DNA of 64,000 nucleotides from Lineus longissimus (Eukaryota; Nemertea; Pilidiophora; Heteronemertea; Lineidae), in contig NC_088309.1 of the NCBI RefSeq assembly GCF_910592395.1, positions 24,988,599 to 25,052,598 of the forward strand. The letters run 5' to 3'. This document shows positions 34,801 through 48,000 of the stretch, in pieces (the first letter of the stretch is position 1; the number at the start of each line of letters is the position of its first letter). Both the position numbers and the translations under genes were made by a program. The notes under the pieces are model-generated. The model worked only from the letters and a program-made list of their open reading frames with translations. It did not search any database and was not told the origin of the DNA.

Positions 34801-37800
34801 TCCCCTCCTTTTGGACCCATACCCTTCTCGCGGATGCAGTTACAATAAGTACTCTGTTCGAAAGGCGTCTTTTGTGGGCTTTGACCGCTGTACAAGCTTT
34901 CGTTCGCCCAGACTCTGAAACCAATACCAAACACATCCGTGAGGATTACCCTTTAAACATACACAGGGTTAACATTACATGTATCTTTAACTTTTCGTTA
35001 ACGAGTCTAATGGGCTTAACTCATTGAGACAATACAAAATTGAAATTATCGCACAACTTGTTTTGAGGAGGCCCACCAGAATAGAGTATCAAATATTCTG
35101 TTTTATCAGCCCTAGGCCTACATGTAGCATTTCTGACGTTATGACAGCATACCTCCAGTTCGTATTGAAGTCATTTGGCTGGCCACCTCTGTTTGTCCCA
35201 CGGCCAGTATAGACGGTTCCATCTCTCAGCATAAGATCGTTTGCAACATTCTTGTCAAAAGTGCCGCACAGTCCTTCCACTTGACCAAAGTCGTCTGGGG
35301 AGGGGTACATGTAAACATTCATGAACTCAAGGTACTTGTCACCGTTTGTGAGGATCATGCGCACGAATGCCCCATGAGGGAAATAAATCTGGAATATAGA
35401 AGGATGTATTTCTCAATGATACACTGGTGGTGATTAGTAGTTGGGGGCTAATTGTGTTACATCCATTCGATTTGCAATAGTTATAGTTTAGACAAAGGTT
35501 GCTTGTAACTCCAGAGAGGCGTCCTTTACACAGCAAGATAACTTCTGAGTGAAAGTGTCCTTGTCCATTTGCCTGGTGTAAAAGAAATGGTTGTCTCGCA
35601 AAAAAATTGTGTTTGAAAAAGACGGGGATCGAAAAGAAAAGGTCACGACAACAGCAATAATTTTGTTAATAATTCTTTAATAGGCTACCTCGTATTGTAG
35701 CCCATTGTTCAGCGTCAGAAGTCTAAATCCCTCAGTAAATGTAGTGTCCTGTGAGACGACCCTTGTCTTCAGAACGCTCGTCTTCACCACTCGGTCGGTA
35801 TTGAAGATGGTCACTTCCTGCACGCTGTTACAGCGGTCGACCACGATGACGTCATCTCCAGCCCTGGCTGCGACTGCGCAGTTGCAAGATGCAAATCCGT
35901 TGCACTTTTTGTAGAAAGTTCTAACCTGTTGATGAACAAAGAACAATACCTTCAATTGCATAATTGCCTGGATGTGACATCAGTCGCCAAGAAAGATTCG
36001 CCAAAACTATATGACATCATTCTGACCAAGCTATTCTCAGAAGCAGAAAGAAAGTGTCCTATAGCGGATAATAATCATTGAAAGTAAATCAGTGTACCTC
36101 AAAAGGAAGCGCCTTATGTCGGTAGAAGATGAACTCCCCTTCAAGATAGTTGTTGTAATAACTGCAAAAATGAGAGGAAAAATGTAAAAATCACAAACAA
36201 CAGCGGACCTAGTAAAGGTAGCTTTCCCGACATATGTGGGCGCGTGATGATTTTTACTCAAGACCGTTTTTAACATTTAGCTCTTTGTCATAGTCCGGAA
36301 AGTGTTGCAGCTCTTCTGCAATATTGATCATGAAACGTATGACTTACTGTCCATCAAATGTGAGCATGTGGGGATCATTCTGTGACTTGCAGTATGCCTT
36401 CTGGTCGATGAAGTCTTCAGCCGTGATCTGCAGAAGGATAACAAACCAATATGAACAGCATCATTGCTGCCAAATCATCGTTTTACTGAGTGCAGTCTGT
36501 TGGTCCCTACAGAAGTTGTAGAAGACGTCGCTACTACCGCATGAAGGCCTGCTTCTTCTAAGCATTTTCCCTCTGCGGTCGTCGTGTGGCGACATCGGCA
36601 TGCTGCTAAGTGGTTTGGGTCTAAAATGGCACAACCAGGCGGTCCAGAGCCTAAAAGACAAACGCACCACTTCCTGTTTTCGGACTAAGTTGGTTCAGAA
36701 TCAAAAGAGCGAGGTCAATTTTACTGCATCACTCAATAATGAATATCATAAACAAACCTGATAGTTTTCAAGCTTGTATCCATTCCAGATATTTTGCATA
36801 TTGGACACGATGGGGATGAATTCCACCTGTCGCATTCTGACCCCGTCATACTTAAAATCTCTTGTCGCCTTGATAGGAATGGCGTGGACGTCGTTCCAGT
36901 TGTCCATGTCCAGCTCAATCATACATTTCCCAAACTTAACCTGCGGGATTTTCTTCCCGTTGGGACACCTGAGTGGTCTGTCGTCCGAGTTTGTATTCTC
37001 CACCATGACTTCTAATTTACATTGCCTTTTTTTCTGTCCGTTCGATAGACTATTGTAGTAAAGCGAGTTGCACTTGAAAGGAATGGTTGACTTCAGGTAG
37101 ATGAACTGTTGGCCGTCCGTCTCCGCCAGGCTGACGTTTTTGTAATTGTTCACAATCTGAAACGAATACAGTCAATTACGAAAAAGACGATGTTATCTCA
37201 TGGTCGTTGTAGCAGTGACTGGGACAGAAATCTATAGACGTCCGATGTGGGTTGTATAAACGCTTTACACAATAAAGACATCTAAAGCAAGCTGTAGCAA
37301 TTGACACTGCGTCGGCGGCCCGTTCGTCTTCATTGCCGAAACCTACCTCGATTCCCATAAAATAACCAGGACTTTTAACCCAACGTCCAAACTGGTTCGG
37401 TTTGTCGTGGAAGCGTGCACGTACGCGGCAGTAAAGCTAGAAAACAATGACGAGAATTTTAACAAGCAAAAAACTGTTTCGAAAGAATACGCCTGCAAAT
37501 TCGCTGGAAACAGGTGGAGGTCTTGAACTACGCATTGATGACGGCAGTCACATGTTACCCGCTACCAAGTCGGCTTATGCCCAATTTCTTGTCTAAGCTG
37601 ACGACGTATTAACAAAGAAGAATATTCTATATATTCTATATCTATCAAATGCCGAGATATTAGTAAGGGCTGCGAAACCAGCCTATTACAACTCTCAAAA
37701 CAAAACCTACCGTCCTTCCCAAGATGGTTTTCCCACCGTGGTTCATATTAGGCTCCTTCAACAGCAAGTGGTTCTTCTCGAGTTCCAGCTCCTCCTTGTT

Positions 37801-39935
37801 GAGGAGTTGATTCTCAGCGAAATATCCCATCTCGTACACTATCTTACTGTTATTGTTGCTGGATATGTTACACTGGAACTGAAACTCGTCTTCCAACTCG
37901 ATTATGTTGAGCTGTGGAATTTCCTTTATCTCAGGGGCTGAAGACAAAATTATGTTAAAAACTCAGGTAATGTGTTTTAGCGTTTGGTTTTATTTTCGTG
38001 GACGCGTTTGCTCAGGTAAAAGATGTACACACCATATCAAATGAGGCTCTGTCCGTATCTTCGCAGACCGAAACAATATAAAAATTGCATATGCATGACC
38101 ACAAGGCAGGCTAGAACATCTTCTATATCTGTTTTTATTGGTAACCCACTTTAAACCGAGGGACTGGCCAGCAATAGAAATCACGTGCATCGCGAAAGCA
38201 GACGTTTAGGTCTGCTTTTGCAAAGCTTTAGCAGTCTTCTCCCAGACGGCGAAACAGTATTTGCGACGAATTGCGTGAGTGTTCTGCATCTTTGGCAAAC
38301 CATTAATTTAAGGTAAAAGTATGTACTCACCATCCAAACATTTATTTGACCAATGGCTATTCTGTTACCAACACATTCAGAAAAAGGTGCCAGCACCTGG
38401 TACGTACAAATCATTACAAATTATCATTAAAAGACCTACCTCTGTAACACGGTGTATAGCCAGTCTCAGACGACAGGCCAGGCGGACACTTCACTTCAGT
38501 CCCTACAAAGATGATGCGATTCTATATCAGCGCCAAAGTGGCACGCGGAGTGGGAGAAAATTCATTTACCAAATTACGATGGTAAAATTTGACATATTAA
38601 AGTCAGAGGAACACGATGGAAATGATGGAATGAATAGTTCAAGAGAGGCAAAATTCAAGTTACCTGCACAGTATCCCATGTCACATGTCGTGATGGGGAA
38701 GAGTTCATAGACGGCAAAGTCATTGCATCTCTTGACAGTGATGTTAAAGGTCAGTGCACAGCAAGCACTTCCAACTGTGATACAGGCAGGTAGGTCGTGT
38801 TCCTGGCCGTCGCGTGGGGGAGTGTCTCCTAGAAAGCAGATGGGGTACATTAAGGTCCGGCTCCGACCAACAGTTCAACATTCGTTGACTGAACACTAAA
38901 TGACTGTATGTCTTCATTTATTCATTATAATAAGAATAGTTTTATGTTGCTTCATTTTTCCCTTTTTGTTACAACATGGATGTCCTTTTAACATCAATAA
39001 TGTATAGGTTGATAGAACCTTGAAAGAAAAAAACAACTATATTTACCCTGTAGCCAGATGGGAAACATGGTCCCGCACCTCATCTGGGGCACACACTCCG
39101 TGGGCATCTCCCAACCCGCCGGGCTCGTGAACCGGTACCACCCCGGGGACATATACTTGTCGCAAGAAACTTTCAGGGGGTCCGTGGTGTAGTTGATACT
39201 CCTCTCTGGCTGGTTTATCTCCTGATGATTACCGGGTAAGCAGGGATCCTGTGACTGAACTGTATGACAAAAAACCATCATACATGTATAGTTGATGTTA
39301 TCAAAAAGTGATAAAGCTCGCGAATGATCTTCTGGTATCAAGTCAAATGAATAGCAATGCTGGACTGGTTCTTCAAAAGAAACGTTCGCTCTTCGTCAGC
39401 CTTATCGTTTTCTTATACAATGGTTCAGCTTTGTTTAACAGGGTAACCTAAGACCGTTTGTCCTTAAGAATCGAAATCTTGCACAACTTCTTGTTCATCT
39501 TCTTGTTTTACTTGTTTTGTGCAACGTTATAGAGTTATCGATATGGATAGTCACACTCACTCACTCAAAGTCACTGAAGATGAAGTTGGGGAGACAACCA
39601 AAGAAATGCACCGTCGCGGCGCCCGACGCGAGAATATGATCATGCGATGAAAAAGACGCTTTTTGACATTTGCCCATCGATTTAGCCGAAGAAGACGTGT
39701 AGAAATGTGCCATAGTCGAGGAATTCCACAGTGCAAAGAATTTCTTCATCATCGACCAACGAGAACAAACGTGAGTGTCGGTTCACCACGGTAAATGAAA
39801 TTACTAAGGTTATGTCTTTGTATGAACTACTCTGGACTGAATTGACACTCTTTATGGCATTCACTTACCTTCGGTCCCTTGCAGAACACACCATCCCGCC
39901 ACAACCATTAGAAAAAAGGGCCGAATCCTCGTCAT
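31867..39935 (-). CDS. VWDE-like single-pass membrane protein (D8C, vWD, EGF)
   Basis: Nineteen exons, 1053 residues: 39935-39869, 39259-39047, 38828-38664, 38502-38440, 37937-37711, 37436-37347, 37156-36758, 36427-36348, 36161-36098, 35925-35689, 35388-35153, 34914-34647, 34419-34261, 34092-33882, 33569-33409, 33133-32888, 32555-32441, 32206-32095, 31915-31867. All phases agree. A signal peptide (about 1-22) precedes a D8C domain (24-148; GWYRF, MPTECV, RCGT) and a region like that of VWDE proteins. A vWD domain (about 420-613) runs from QNDPHMLTFDGQ to EGLCGTFD. One EGF module (CINECSFQGECVSDGVCVC) spans exons 14/15. A Cys-rich juxtamembrane part leads to a helix (AALLLIIAIVLMVKLC) and a 20-residue tail. 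Vertebrate VWDE carries many EGF repeats; this has one. A cell-surface or matrix adhesion role is inferred. Exact orthology is unproven. Confidence 0.9.
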
Positions 39936-41313
39936 TTTGATGCGACCAGGTTGCTCCCTTGTTTTCGATGAGACGTTGATAAAATATTATGGGCGTTTGA
40001 GGTCCAATAGTCGACCCGTGATAAGCGATCCTGGGGTCTCAATCAAATTCATACCTTTTAATCCAAACTAATTCTTTCCGCTGATTTTAATTGAGGGGAA
40101 TTATCTGATACGATGATAAATCTGACAAGGTGTCTTTCAGAGTAATACCCGGTTCTTGTCGGTCAGATCTGTGGAACATGACACGCTCTTTGATGTCGCT
40201 TGAAATATTGTTGTTGTTGTTTTTTGTTTATCTAAAGGGCCGGGGCATCAGTAGCATAGAGACTTCTGGAACAGCGGGTTCATAATCAGAGGTTTGACTC
40301 ATAAGCTCACAGCCTCTTCGAGAAGAACAACGAACTCTACAGTTTATCCTTTAAATAGGACGCAAACTGATTTTCCCATCGATCGCTAGAGTCGTGAGGG
40401 CAATGAAAAAGTCCAATCAGGGAAGGTGCAGTAGCTTGACTGAGATGGACCCCGCTCCCTGATGTGGAGTCCTGTCGGCAAGCGTTAGATGTGACAGAGC
40501 AGGTCACAAATTACATGTAGGTGACAGATTTGTGTTTATTATACAGATTATAGTATTTATTACATGCAATCCCACTTGATCTGTAAAGTGGAATAAAATA
40601 ACAGGATATCAAGCTTTTGACACATAAACCTCTGTAATCTCATTTAGCGATAATTAAGTGATAAATGTAAGTTCCGTAATGCTAATTATCAGGTGATTCG
40701 ATATAATGTCGTCCTAATTATATCAGTTTAAAAGTATGTTGTTTTGTTTGAAGTCCTCCCAACAAAATCTTGCGACTCATGGGTTTGATACCTATCAAAA
40801 AAGAGGAGTGCCGTTGACGACGACTCCTCAGTTTCACTGTCACTCAGAAATGGTCTGATTGACTTCAGTATAGCATTCGATCTGATGGACCAGGCTGGGT
40901 AACTACATGTACTAGACTATAATGTACATAACAAGCATCGTTTTCTCCTTATCCAATAATGTCTTATTAAATGTACATCCACAATGTATTAAAAATCGGC
41001 AAGTTTCGCAACCCTTGAAAACGATGTACGAATTATCGTGGTGACTTCAATATATTCCTGTGCAAATTCATTGTCAATGATCGAATTTCGTACGTCGTAG
41101 GAGAAATGATTTAACGAAAATATTTTTTGCGGACCTTCGTACTTCGCAATTCGTCCACAGCGAGGAAATATAAATCTTCCCAATGATGGTAACGGCGATG
41201 TCCGACGTTTAATTGTCATTTCATTCGGTTTATCACAGGTGAGGTACTTAAATTATTTCCTTCGAGCCATGTACATGCTGCTCGATTCCGGAATTTGCTT
41301 TGGATATTATGAT
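39936..41313. other. Intergenic
   Basis: 5' flank of the VWDE-like gene and 3' flank of the pacifastin-domain gene. No exon recognised. Reverse-strand AATAAA hexamers at 40535-40540 and 40556-40561 could serve the pacifastin gene but are 750 bp away. Confidence 0.45.
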
Positions 41314-42183
41314 TTAATTCCTATGCTTCCTTTTGCAGCTTCTCCAGGTACACAGCGATCGATGGACACCAATGCACTGGCACCAGTTGCAGCCGTCGAA
41401 GTACGTCCTGCCCTTGTCAGAAGAACTCAGACAAGCGGTCCTTTCGGTGACCCTCGGGATAGCAGTCGGTGCGTCTCCTTTATCGTCGCGTGATCTAGTG
41501 CGGCCTGACAAAACACGCGCACGGGCACGTTCCTGAAACTTGTTCATCACTGGGCGCTGGCAGCCTGGGCGCTCTTGGTCGTAACACCATGATGTTTCCA
41601 ATCCCGTGCAGATGCAGAGTTTGCATTCGGTTTCATAAAACACTGTCCCGTTTGAATGGTCACGACAAGTCGCCTCGGTTGTGGACACAACGATATCTTT
41701 GAATGGTAGCACAGGGGGACAGGCACGCCGGGTGCACGCTGCGTATTCACTGGCCTTGCCGGTTGGGCAGATGCACATGTTACAGCCATCATTGTAAGAC
41801 TTTCCTGCGTTCTCCTTGGTGCACATAACGGCAGCCGGTAACGGTCGGATTCGTGGCAGCACGGCAGGTCGAATCGGACACGCCTTCCGGGTACAGTACG
41901 CCTCCCCGATATCAGCGCAGTGACACCAGTTGCATCGGTCAAAGTAGTTGCGGCCATTGTCCGACTCGTTCTTACATACTGCTGAAGGAGGTATAGGCTT
42001 GATCCGTCGTATCGCAGACTCGGGTAACCATCCCAACACGCTGGCCGAATATCTTGCGATCGATTTCTCCCTTGCACTTAGCTGTGTGCCCTCTTGAACT
42101 TTCTGGGTAAAACCGAGCGGTACATTAATCAGAAGGACGAGCAGGATTGTTGAATGTAACATTCTCGATCTGTGGACAATCAT
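41314..42183 (-). CDS. Secreted protein with four pacifastin-type domains
   Basis: A single open exon of 289 residues. The signal peptide is clearest from the second Met (MLHSTILLVLLINVPLGFTQ, start at 42162); the 42183 ATG adds seven residues. Four cysteine modules follow the pacifastin light-chain pattern C-x(9-12)-C-N-x-C-x-C-x-G-x-C-T-x3-C: roughly 69-102, 117-152, 170-205 and 249-284, with RCNWCHC and YCTRKAC in the first, GCNMCIC and ACTRRAC in the second, GCNWCQC and LCTWRSC in the fourth. The third (ECKLCIC ... CYDQERPGC) lost the CN and CT signatures. Pacifastin modules inhibit trypsin- or chymotrypsin-like serine proteases, with the P1 residue just after the CT segment; Arg there in modules 1 and 2 suggests trypsin-like targets. 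Basic linkers could be cleaved to release single modules. Confidence 0.8.
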   Translation of the reverse strand: MIVHRSRMLHSTILLVLLINVPLGFTQKVQEGTQLSAREKSIARYSASVLGWLPESAIRRIKPIPPSAVCKNESDNGRNYFDRCNWCHCADIGEAYCTRKACPIRPAVLPRIRPLPAAVMCTKENAGKSYNDGCNMCICPTGKASEYAACTRRACPPVLPFKDIVVSTTEATCRDHSNGTVFYETECKLCICTGLETSWCYDQERPGCQRPVMNKFQERARARVLSGRTRSRDDKGDAPTAIPRVTERTACLSSSDKGRTYFDGCNWCQCIGVHRSLCTWRSCKRKHRN

Positions 42184-43632
42184 GTATGATGACTGGCTGT
42201 GTTTATATCCGTCGTATCATTGATGTTCTTGGCGTAGACCTTGTAATTTGCTATCAGACTTGATACACTCTTGATAAAAAAGCCCACTTGAGAATTCAAG
42301 CAGGTACTATGGTACAGAATGACACAATGACCGAGATGTAAATGGTTGCGAAATGGCAGTAGGCCACTGCTTGATAAAGCACTTCAAATATTGTCATACT
42401 TCAAATTGATAGTCTTCGCCCAAATCATTTGTCCCTCGGCTAAATTAGGCGACTTTTGACGCGGCTTTTGGCAACAGGACCGATGTAAACGTATAGCAAG
42501 GCGGCTTCGGCTTGGTTAAAAGGCACTCGGGTGGCTGTTTTCTATGCTTAAGTCGAAGAACGATCAGAAACGCTAAAATTGTGAGGCGGTCGTTATGCAT
42601 GGCGGCCGCCATCTTGGAATACGTGGGTGTGACCGGGGTGTGACGTATGGCGCAACCATGGTTACCCCTTGTTTTTGACGTGACCAGTGACGTGACCGTG
42701 TCATTTTGTCTCCCGTGTGCGGGTGATTGAAACAATCACGACAAAGACGCAAAACATTTCGAAAACAAATGTTTTCAGTTTCGCTGTCATTTTGTTGCCC
42801 GTGTGCGCTCAGCTTAAGACCCAACTATTGGACGACTGTGCTGCGTCTATCCTGACTCTGAGACATGCCAGAAGGAAAGAGACAACAAAAATAATATAAC
42901 AGTCAATGTATCAGTCATTTATTTTAATGTATCTTACAGTATTGTGGATGGATATCTCTTATATAACTTTAAAACCGATGTTTTTTACAATTTTCTGACT
43001 AGATATTTTTTGTAAGTTCTATTTTCATTAGACTTCCTTGACTTGAATAGAAATAACATTCAGGACATCGGTGTGTTTTTAGAGTATGACACGACTACGA
43101 TGACATCACATGAATCCAAAACCATAGTATTTACACTTTACACGTAGTATCAAAATGATTTCAGTCAGAAAACCCGCCCTATACGATATGTACATTAAAT
43201 AATTACATAATATATAAATAGATACATCATGATCACTTGTCTAATCAGACGCCCTCTACAATACATTGTACTTCTTCATATAGCTTTGGTAACAGACGGC
43301 TTTTGATTGGTCCTTACCAACACACAATATTTTTTACAGGATTACAGAATTTCTAAGCAATTCAAACTCTTGGATACAAGTAAGGCAAGGATCCCAGAAC
43401 TTCACTTTAGCAGAAGTTGGGCAGTTTTGCTCTTTATACCCCAAGAGAGATGACCGCTCTCTCGCTGTAACCCGAGTCATTGACAAGGTCAAAAGGCGTA
43501 CACATAGGTGTCCTTTTAGGCTGCACACCAACATCCTTTTCACAGCATATATCAAGTTATTCATTATGTTGGCCAGTCTTCAAGACAACCAATTGAAAAT
43601 ATGTTGATAGGTATGAAACAAAAATGATTTAA

Positions 43633-43858
43633 GATGATAATGATGATAATGATGGTGATAATGATAACGATGATGTTGATGATCATAATGATGAAGATGA
43701 TGATGGTGATGATGACGGTGATGATGACAATGCAGACGATAAGGATGATGTTGACTATGAAAAGGTCAATGATGATGATGATGATGACGATGCCAATGAT
43801 GGTTATTGTGTAAAGGACAACGTTGATGGCGATGATGAAGACTATCACGATAATGATC
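43633..43858 (+). repeat. GAT/AAT-rich trinucleotide microsatellite
   Basis: Imperfect GATGAT/AATGAT array of about 225 bp. Its reverse complement reads as an Ile/Val-rich frame, which is a composition artefact. Confidence 0.9.
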
Positions 43859-44892
43859 AGGGATGATAAGGGCGCGGAATAAGGTGGCAGGTTGTTGATT
43901 GTGACCCTATGAGGAAACGATGTTGCTGACGTTTGGATATTAGTACTGATGGGGATTAGATGAAGAATGATGTATGCAATTAATGAGAATGTTCATGATG
44001 GTATTCTTGGTAATACCAAGTATGCACTAATCTATACTTATTGGTAATACACTCATGTAAATAATGCCATAGCTTGTGAGAAAAAGTGGCGGATTCTGTG
44101 AAATCTTTGTTGAGGTTCGAACGATGTTTTGCGCTATCTTGTGCATGGTACGGGCTGGATATCAATCTACTGTAACAACTCGAGGCAACTTAGTAATGGC
44201 GTGCATACGAAATTTTAGGTCGAATGATATTTCCTGATGATTCGAAGCAACAGAATAGAATAATATGTTTAGACATGATAGTGATTCCGATATCAATGAA
44301 GCAAGTGGTGCTGAAGATGAAGCATGATGCTGGTTATGGTAAATGTTGAATAGATAACACAAATGTAACCTAACTGTGACAAAGTATTGATTACGGTCCA
44401 TTGATGTATTGATTTGGCATGTTTTAAAGAGTTGGAGTTGAAGCTACAATCCATTACCGTATACATCTCCATTTAAATATAGCGTTTAAGTCATGTACGT
44501 TAGAATGACGTTAGAGATAGGACAGGCCGAATCCCTCTTTATTATATACATGTACTAGAACACCAACCTTCACATTTTAAGTCATTCTATAAAATATAAC
44601 CGTCCAGTTCCCAAACGATCCCGGCCACGCCGAAACGGAGGAATCAGAGGAAACGGTGGATTCAGAGGACCGTGTGCGAGCTTGATACCTCCCTTTGCGA
44701 CGTACAGGTAACATTGATATTTTGAAGGATGTTTATAGCTTATCAAACTGCACTTGTGTGGTGTTGCGACTGACAGTAAACTGTACGAGTCAATCAACGA
44801 TCCCTATGAACAGTTAAACCAATATGTGACATAGTATCCAATCATATCACATAGTCTTTTGTTTGAAGATGCCGATATATGCGCGAGTATAC

Positions 44893-44898
44893 TTTATT
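44893..44898 (-). terminator. Polyadenylation signal, nicotinic receptor gene
   Basis: Reverse-strand AATAAA 130 bp beyond the receptor stop codon. Confidence 0.65.
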
Positions 44899-45027
44899 CA
44901 AGACGTATTAAACAAGTAACATTATGTCACATTCACATTAATCTCGTGCATTACGTCAAAATACTCTAAAGGAAAAGGCAACTTTTCACGACTGCCGTAT
45001 TGCTGTTCGATTAGCTAACACACTCCT

Positions 45028-48000
45028 TCACGTATTCGCATATGTACCTCCAGTTGGCTTATACATAGGCCTTATTACGAGAATCACAATAGATGAAACG
45101 AATCCACTGATGAAAAACAACCAAAAAAGAAAACGATCCATGATATGTGCAACCAGCCGCCATTCGTCCACGATCTCTTGAAAGTTATCCTCATACGTTT
45201 GTTTGGCGACGAGCACTCTTAAGTGTTTTGAAATCTTGTCGAAGGCCACGCTACCCCGTTCTCGATCTCGTCTGTCATGGGACAGTTGCAGGGGGCTTAG
45301 CCTCCCGTTACAATTGGTGTCCTTTATATCCAGATGATGCTCACCGAATGTTGCAAGGCACATTTCGTCACGTTTCGCCTCTCTGCCGTATTCTGCCTTT
45401 TTTATGGCCTTTCGCATGAATAGCAACCTGGCGACGATTTTGAACATGATGAATTTAACCCATTCTGGCACGGGTCGTTCATGAGGGCCCACATGGTGAA
45501 GCTGAAGCACGAAGACCGTTAACACAATTGACAGTGATGTCATCGCCATTGTTGTAGTCAAGTAGATGCCTGAAAGATTAGAAAAGGATGATTTGATTAA
45601 TAGATTGCAGGAGAAAACTTTTTAATCGTGCCCTGATGGTTTTCAAAAAGTGAGTTAACAGCCGTCACTGTTACATAAGGCTGACGTTACATAGGCCTCA
45701 TTCGTTCACTTCCCACATGTCACGTTCCCCTTAATGCGTTCGTTCCTCACTGAATGCATGCCACAAGGCCGTGCATTCACCGAGGAACGTTAAGTAAAGC
45801 TGGAACGTGACATGTGGGAAGTGAACGAATGAGGCCTATGTAACGTCAGCCTTAATCATGTTTGAAAAGAACGTCCAGATGTTTTGGTATACTTATCTAC
45901 TTATAAGAATATATTATTTTTTCATCGAAAATACGTGACGTAGTAAGGCGAGGATGATCATGATGAAGAAGACATTCAGGTGTTTATGCTGCTCTAAAAT
46001 AATCTGTATACCTCTGCCAGGGGCTAAGAATAATCTCAAGAGCCAAGAGTCTTGAGAAGTTTATACTTCCCTTCAATTTCTCAAAATATTCAAGACCGAT
46101 GAATCTGATATTGTCAAGTTATCATAAACCGTTCGATTGATATTGATTGTCAAGTATATTTTAGATCAATCACCCCATTTTTCATCCGACAAATTACGTT
46201 AGGCTTTGGCGATGTTAATATAACACAACTTGGAAAAAGTGGTTCACCCAGCCGATTCTAGGAGTTAGCGTAGCTTGGGAGACGAGATTTGCTCTCACGG
46301 TGAATCAGAACAGACCTGACCCGGCGTCATAGGAAGTACTTTGTCAGCAGGTCACGTGTTGAGCGTGTAGCCATCATATATGATTCATTTGTCTTTCGTA
46401 ACTTGATTTTCGTAACTTGTTTAGGTTTGGCGTTCAGGAGTGAGAGTGAGTGATTACGGTGTCCTTAAAGCTGACGTGCAGAAATCATATGAAGCGCTGA
46501 TGGTGACTCGACTCTGTCTACTTAGACTTTAAGATTGCGGATTTTTTGGCGTTGATAAGGTTGATTTTTTAAAAAATCACGTATTGGAAGTGACAGGCTT
46601 TCTCGCAGTAAGATTTTACAGGAAAAAAATGTTTCAAATAAGACCATCTTTGCAGCGTTTACTCAAAATGATGGCATTTATTGCCTAAATCACAATAGTG
46701 GTTTATAATTTGTACGGTGAACCAATCAGAATATTGACTGCAGTATCTGATCATTCGCACCCGAGACAAACATCGGCTAAATGCTGTAGCAGTTACAATG
46801 CCTATTGATGTTTCCCTTCTATTCCAAGTCACACCTGTTGGCATGAAGATGACACGAAAACCAATGTTGACAATGGTTTTTTCCTGTCAGTTTAGACTGG
46901 CCCACGATGCAAGTTTAGGAAGAAAAAAGAGTCTGTTAAAAATGATAAGCATTCTGCACAAATCGATTTACTTCACTTACAAGGAATCGGCATCATGACC
47001 TAATCTGGCGGTGCGCCTGATCACGCGAAAAGACGTGACTGTTGATCAGTCGTTTCAGGTAAATGAGGACAAGCCGCCTGTACAAATTAGATTATATGAT
47101 GAGCGAAGCAAGTTATTTGATTAACGACGAAGTCCCACATCGCGATGAAAGCAGAGATTGCTGATGAAGCAGGCAAGTGCTATTTTCTCAAGAAATTAGT
47201 GGGACGAGGAATAACCTCTTTTGATGGGTAATTACATTACTCAGAAGGAAAGAAAATGTTGATGATAAACACCGGAGTCGATTTTTATTAAAGCGGAATG
47301 ATTTTAAAGAATCACAGCGAAGGAAATGCAATTATAAAAGTAAGAAAAAATCCAATAAGGGCAACTCTGGAGTATTGATACGATCTTGATGACATATGGC
47401 TTTGAGTACAATCGTTTCATTTTTTTGTAGTGAGTGTTTCATATGTGTATAATAAGATACGCTCGGCACTCGTGATTTGATCAAACATTTCATATCATTG
47501 GCTTAACATGTCTGTACAGAAAAATCTACAAATTACTCGACTGACGTACATGTAGGCATTAAATGTAAAGCCTTGGCTTGCTATATTGGCTACAAGATAC
47601 AACCACCCATAGTTCACATGCCAATCGTGATGTATGCTTAGCTACTATAAAATGATGGTATGTCATATTCCTGATACGACTAATGTGAAAAAAAAAAAAA
47701 AAAAAAAAGGTGAAATGTAGGAGAGAGTGTCCGGGGAACAAATAAATATGCACTGTTCGTCTGAGGTTACGGTGGCCATGGTCTCTTTAGAACCACAGGG
47801 AACTAATGACCATCACTTTTTGCCGTGGGGACATTTAAGACTGCTGCACGTACTGGGGAAGAATGCAAATTGGAGTGGGAGTAAATGTAATAGTATCAAA
47901 CTATAACGGCGCCCTCAGGCTCAAGAGCAAATGAAATCTCAGAATCGAGTTGGCCCAGTCAGTTTGTATCACACGTCGCCCCCTCAATATCACTCATCAA

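Larger units (their letters stand above)
42184..45027. other. Intergenic
   Basis: Between the pacifastin-domain gene and the nicotinic receptor gene. Apart from the GAT-rich tract below, no gene or element recognised. Two short matching phrases (GTGTCATTTTGTCTCCCGTG near 42697 and a variant near 42785) form a minor direct repeat. Confidence 0.5.

Noticed and set aside
43564-43848. Ile/Val-rich 94-residue minus-strand frame resembling a membrane protein
   Set aside because: It is the reverse complement of the GAT/AAT microsatellite.
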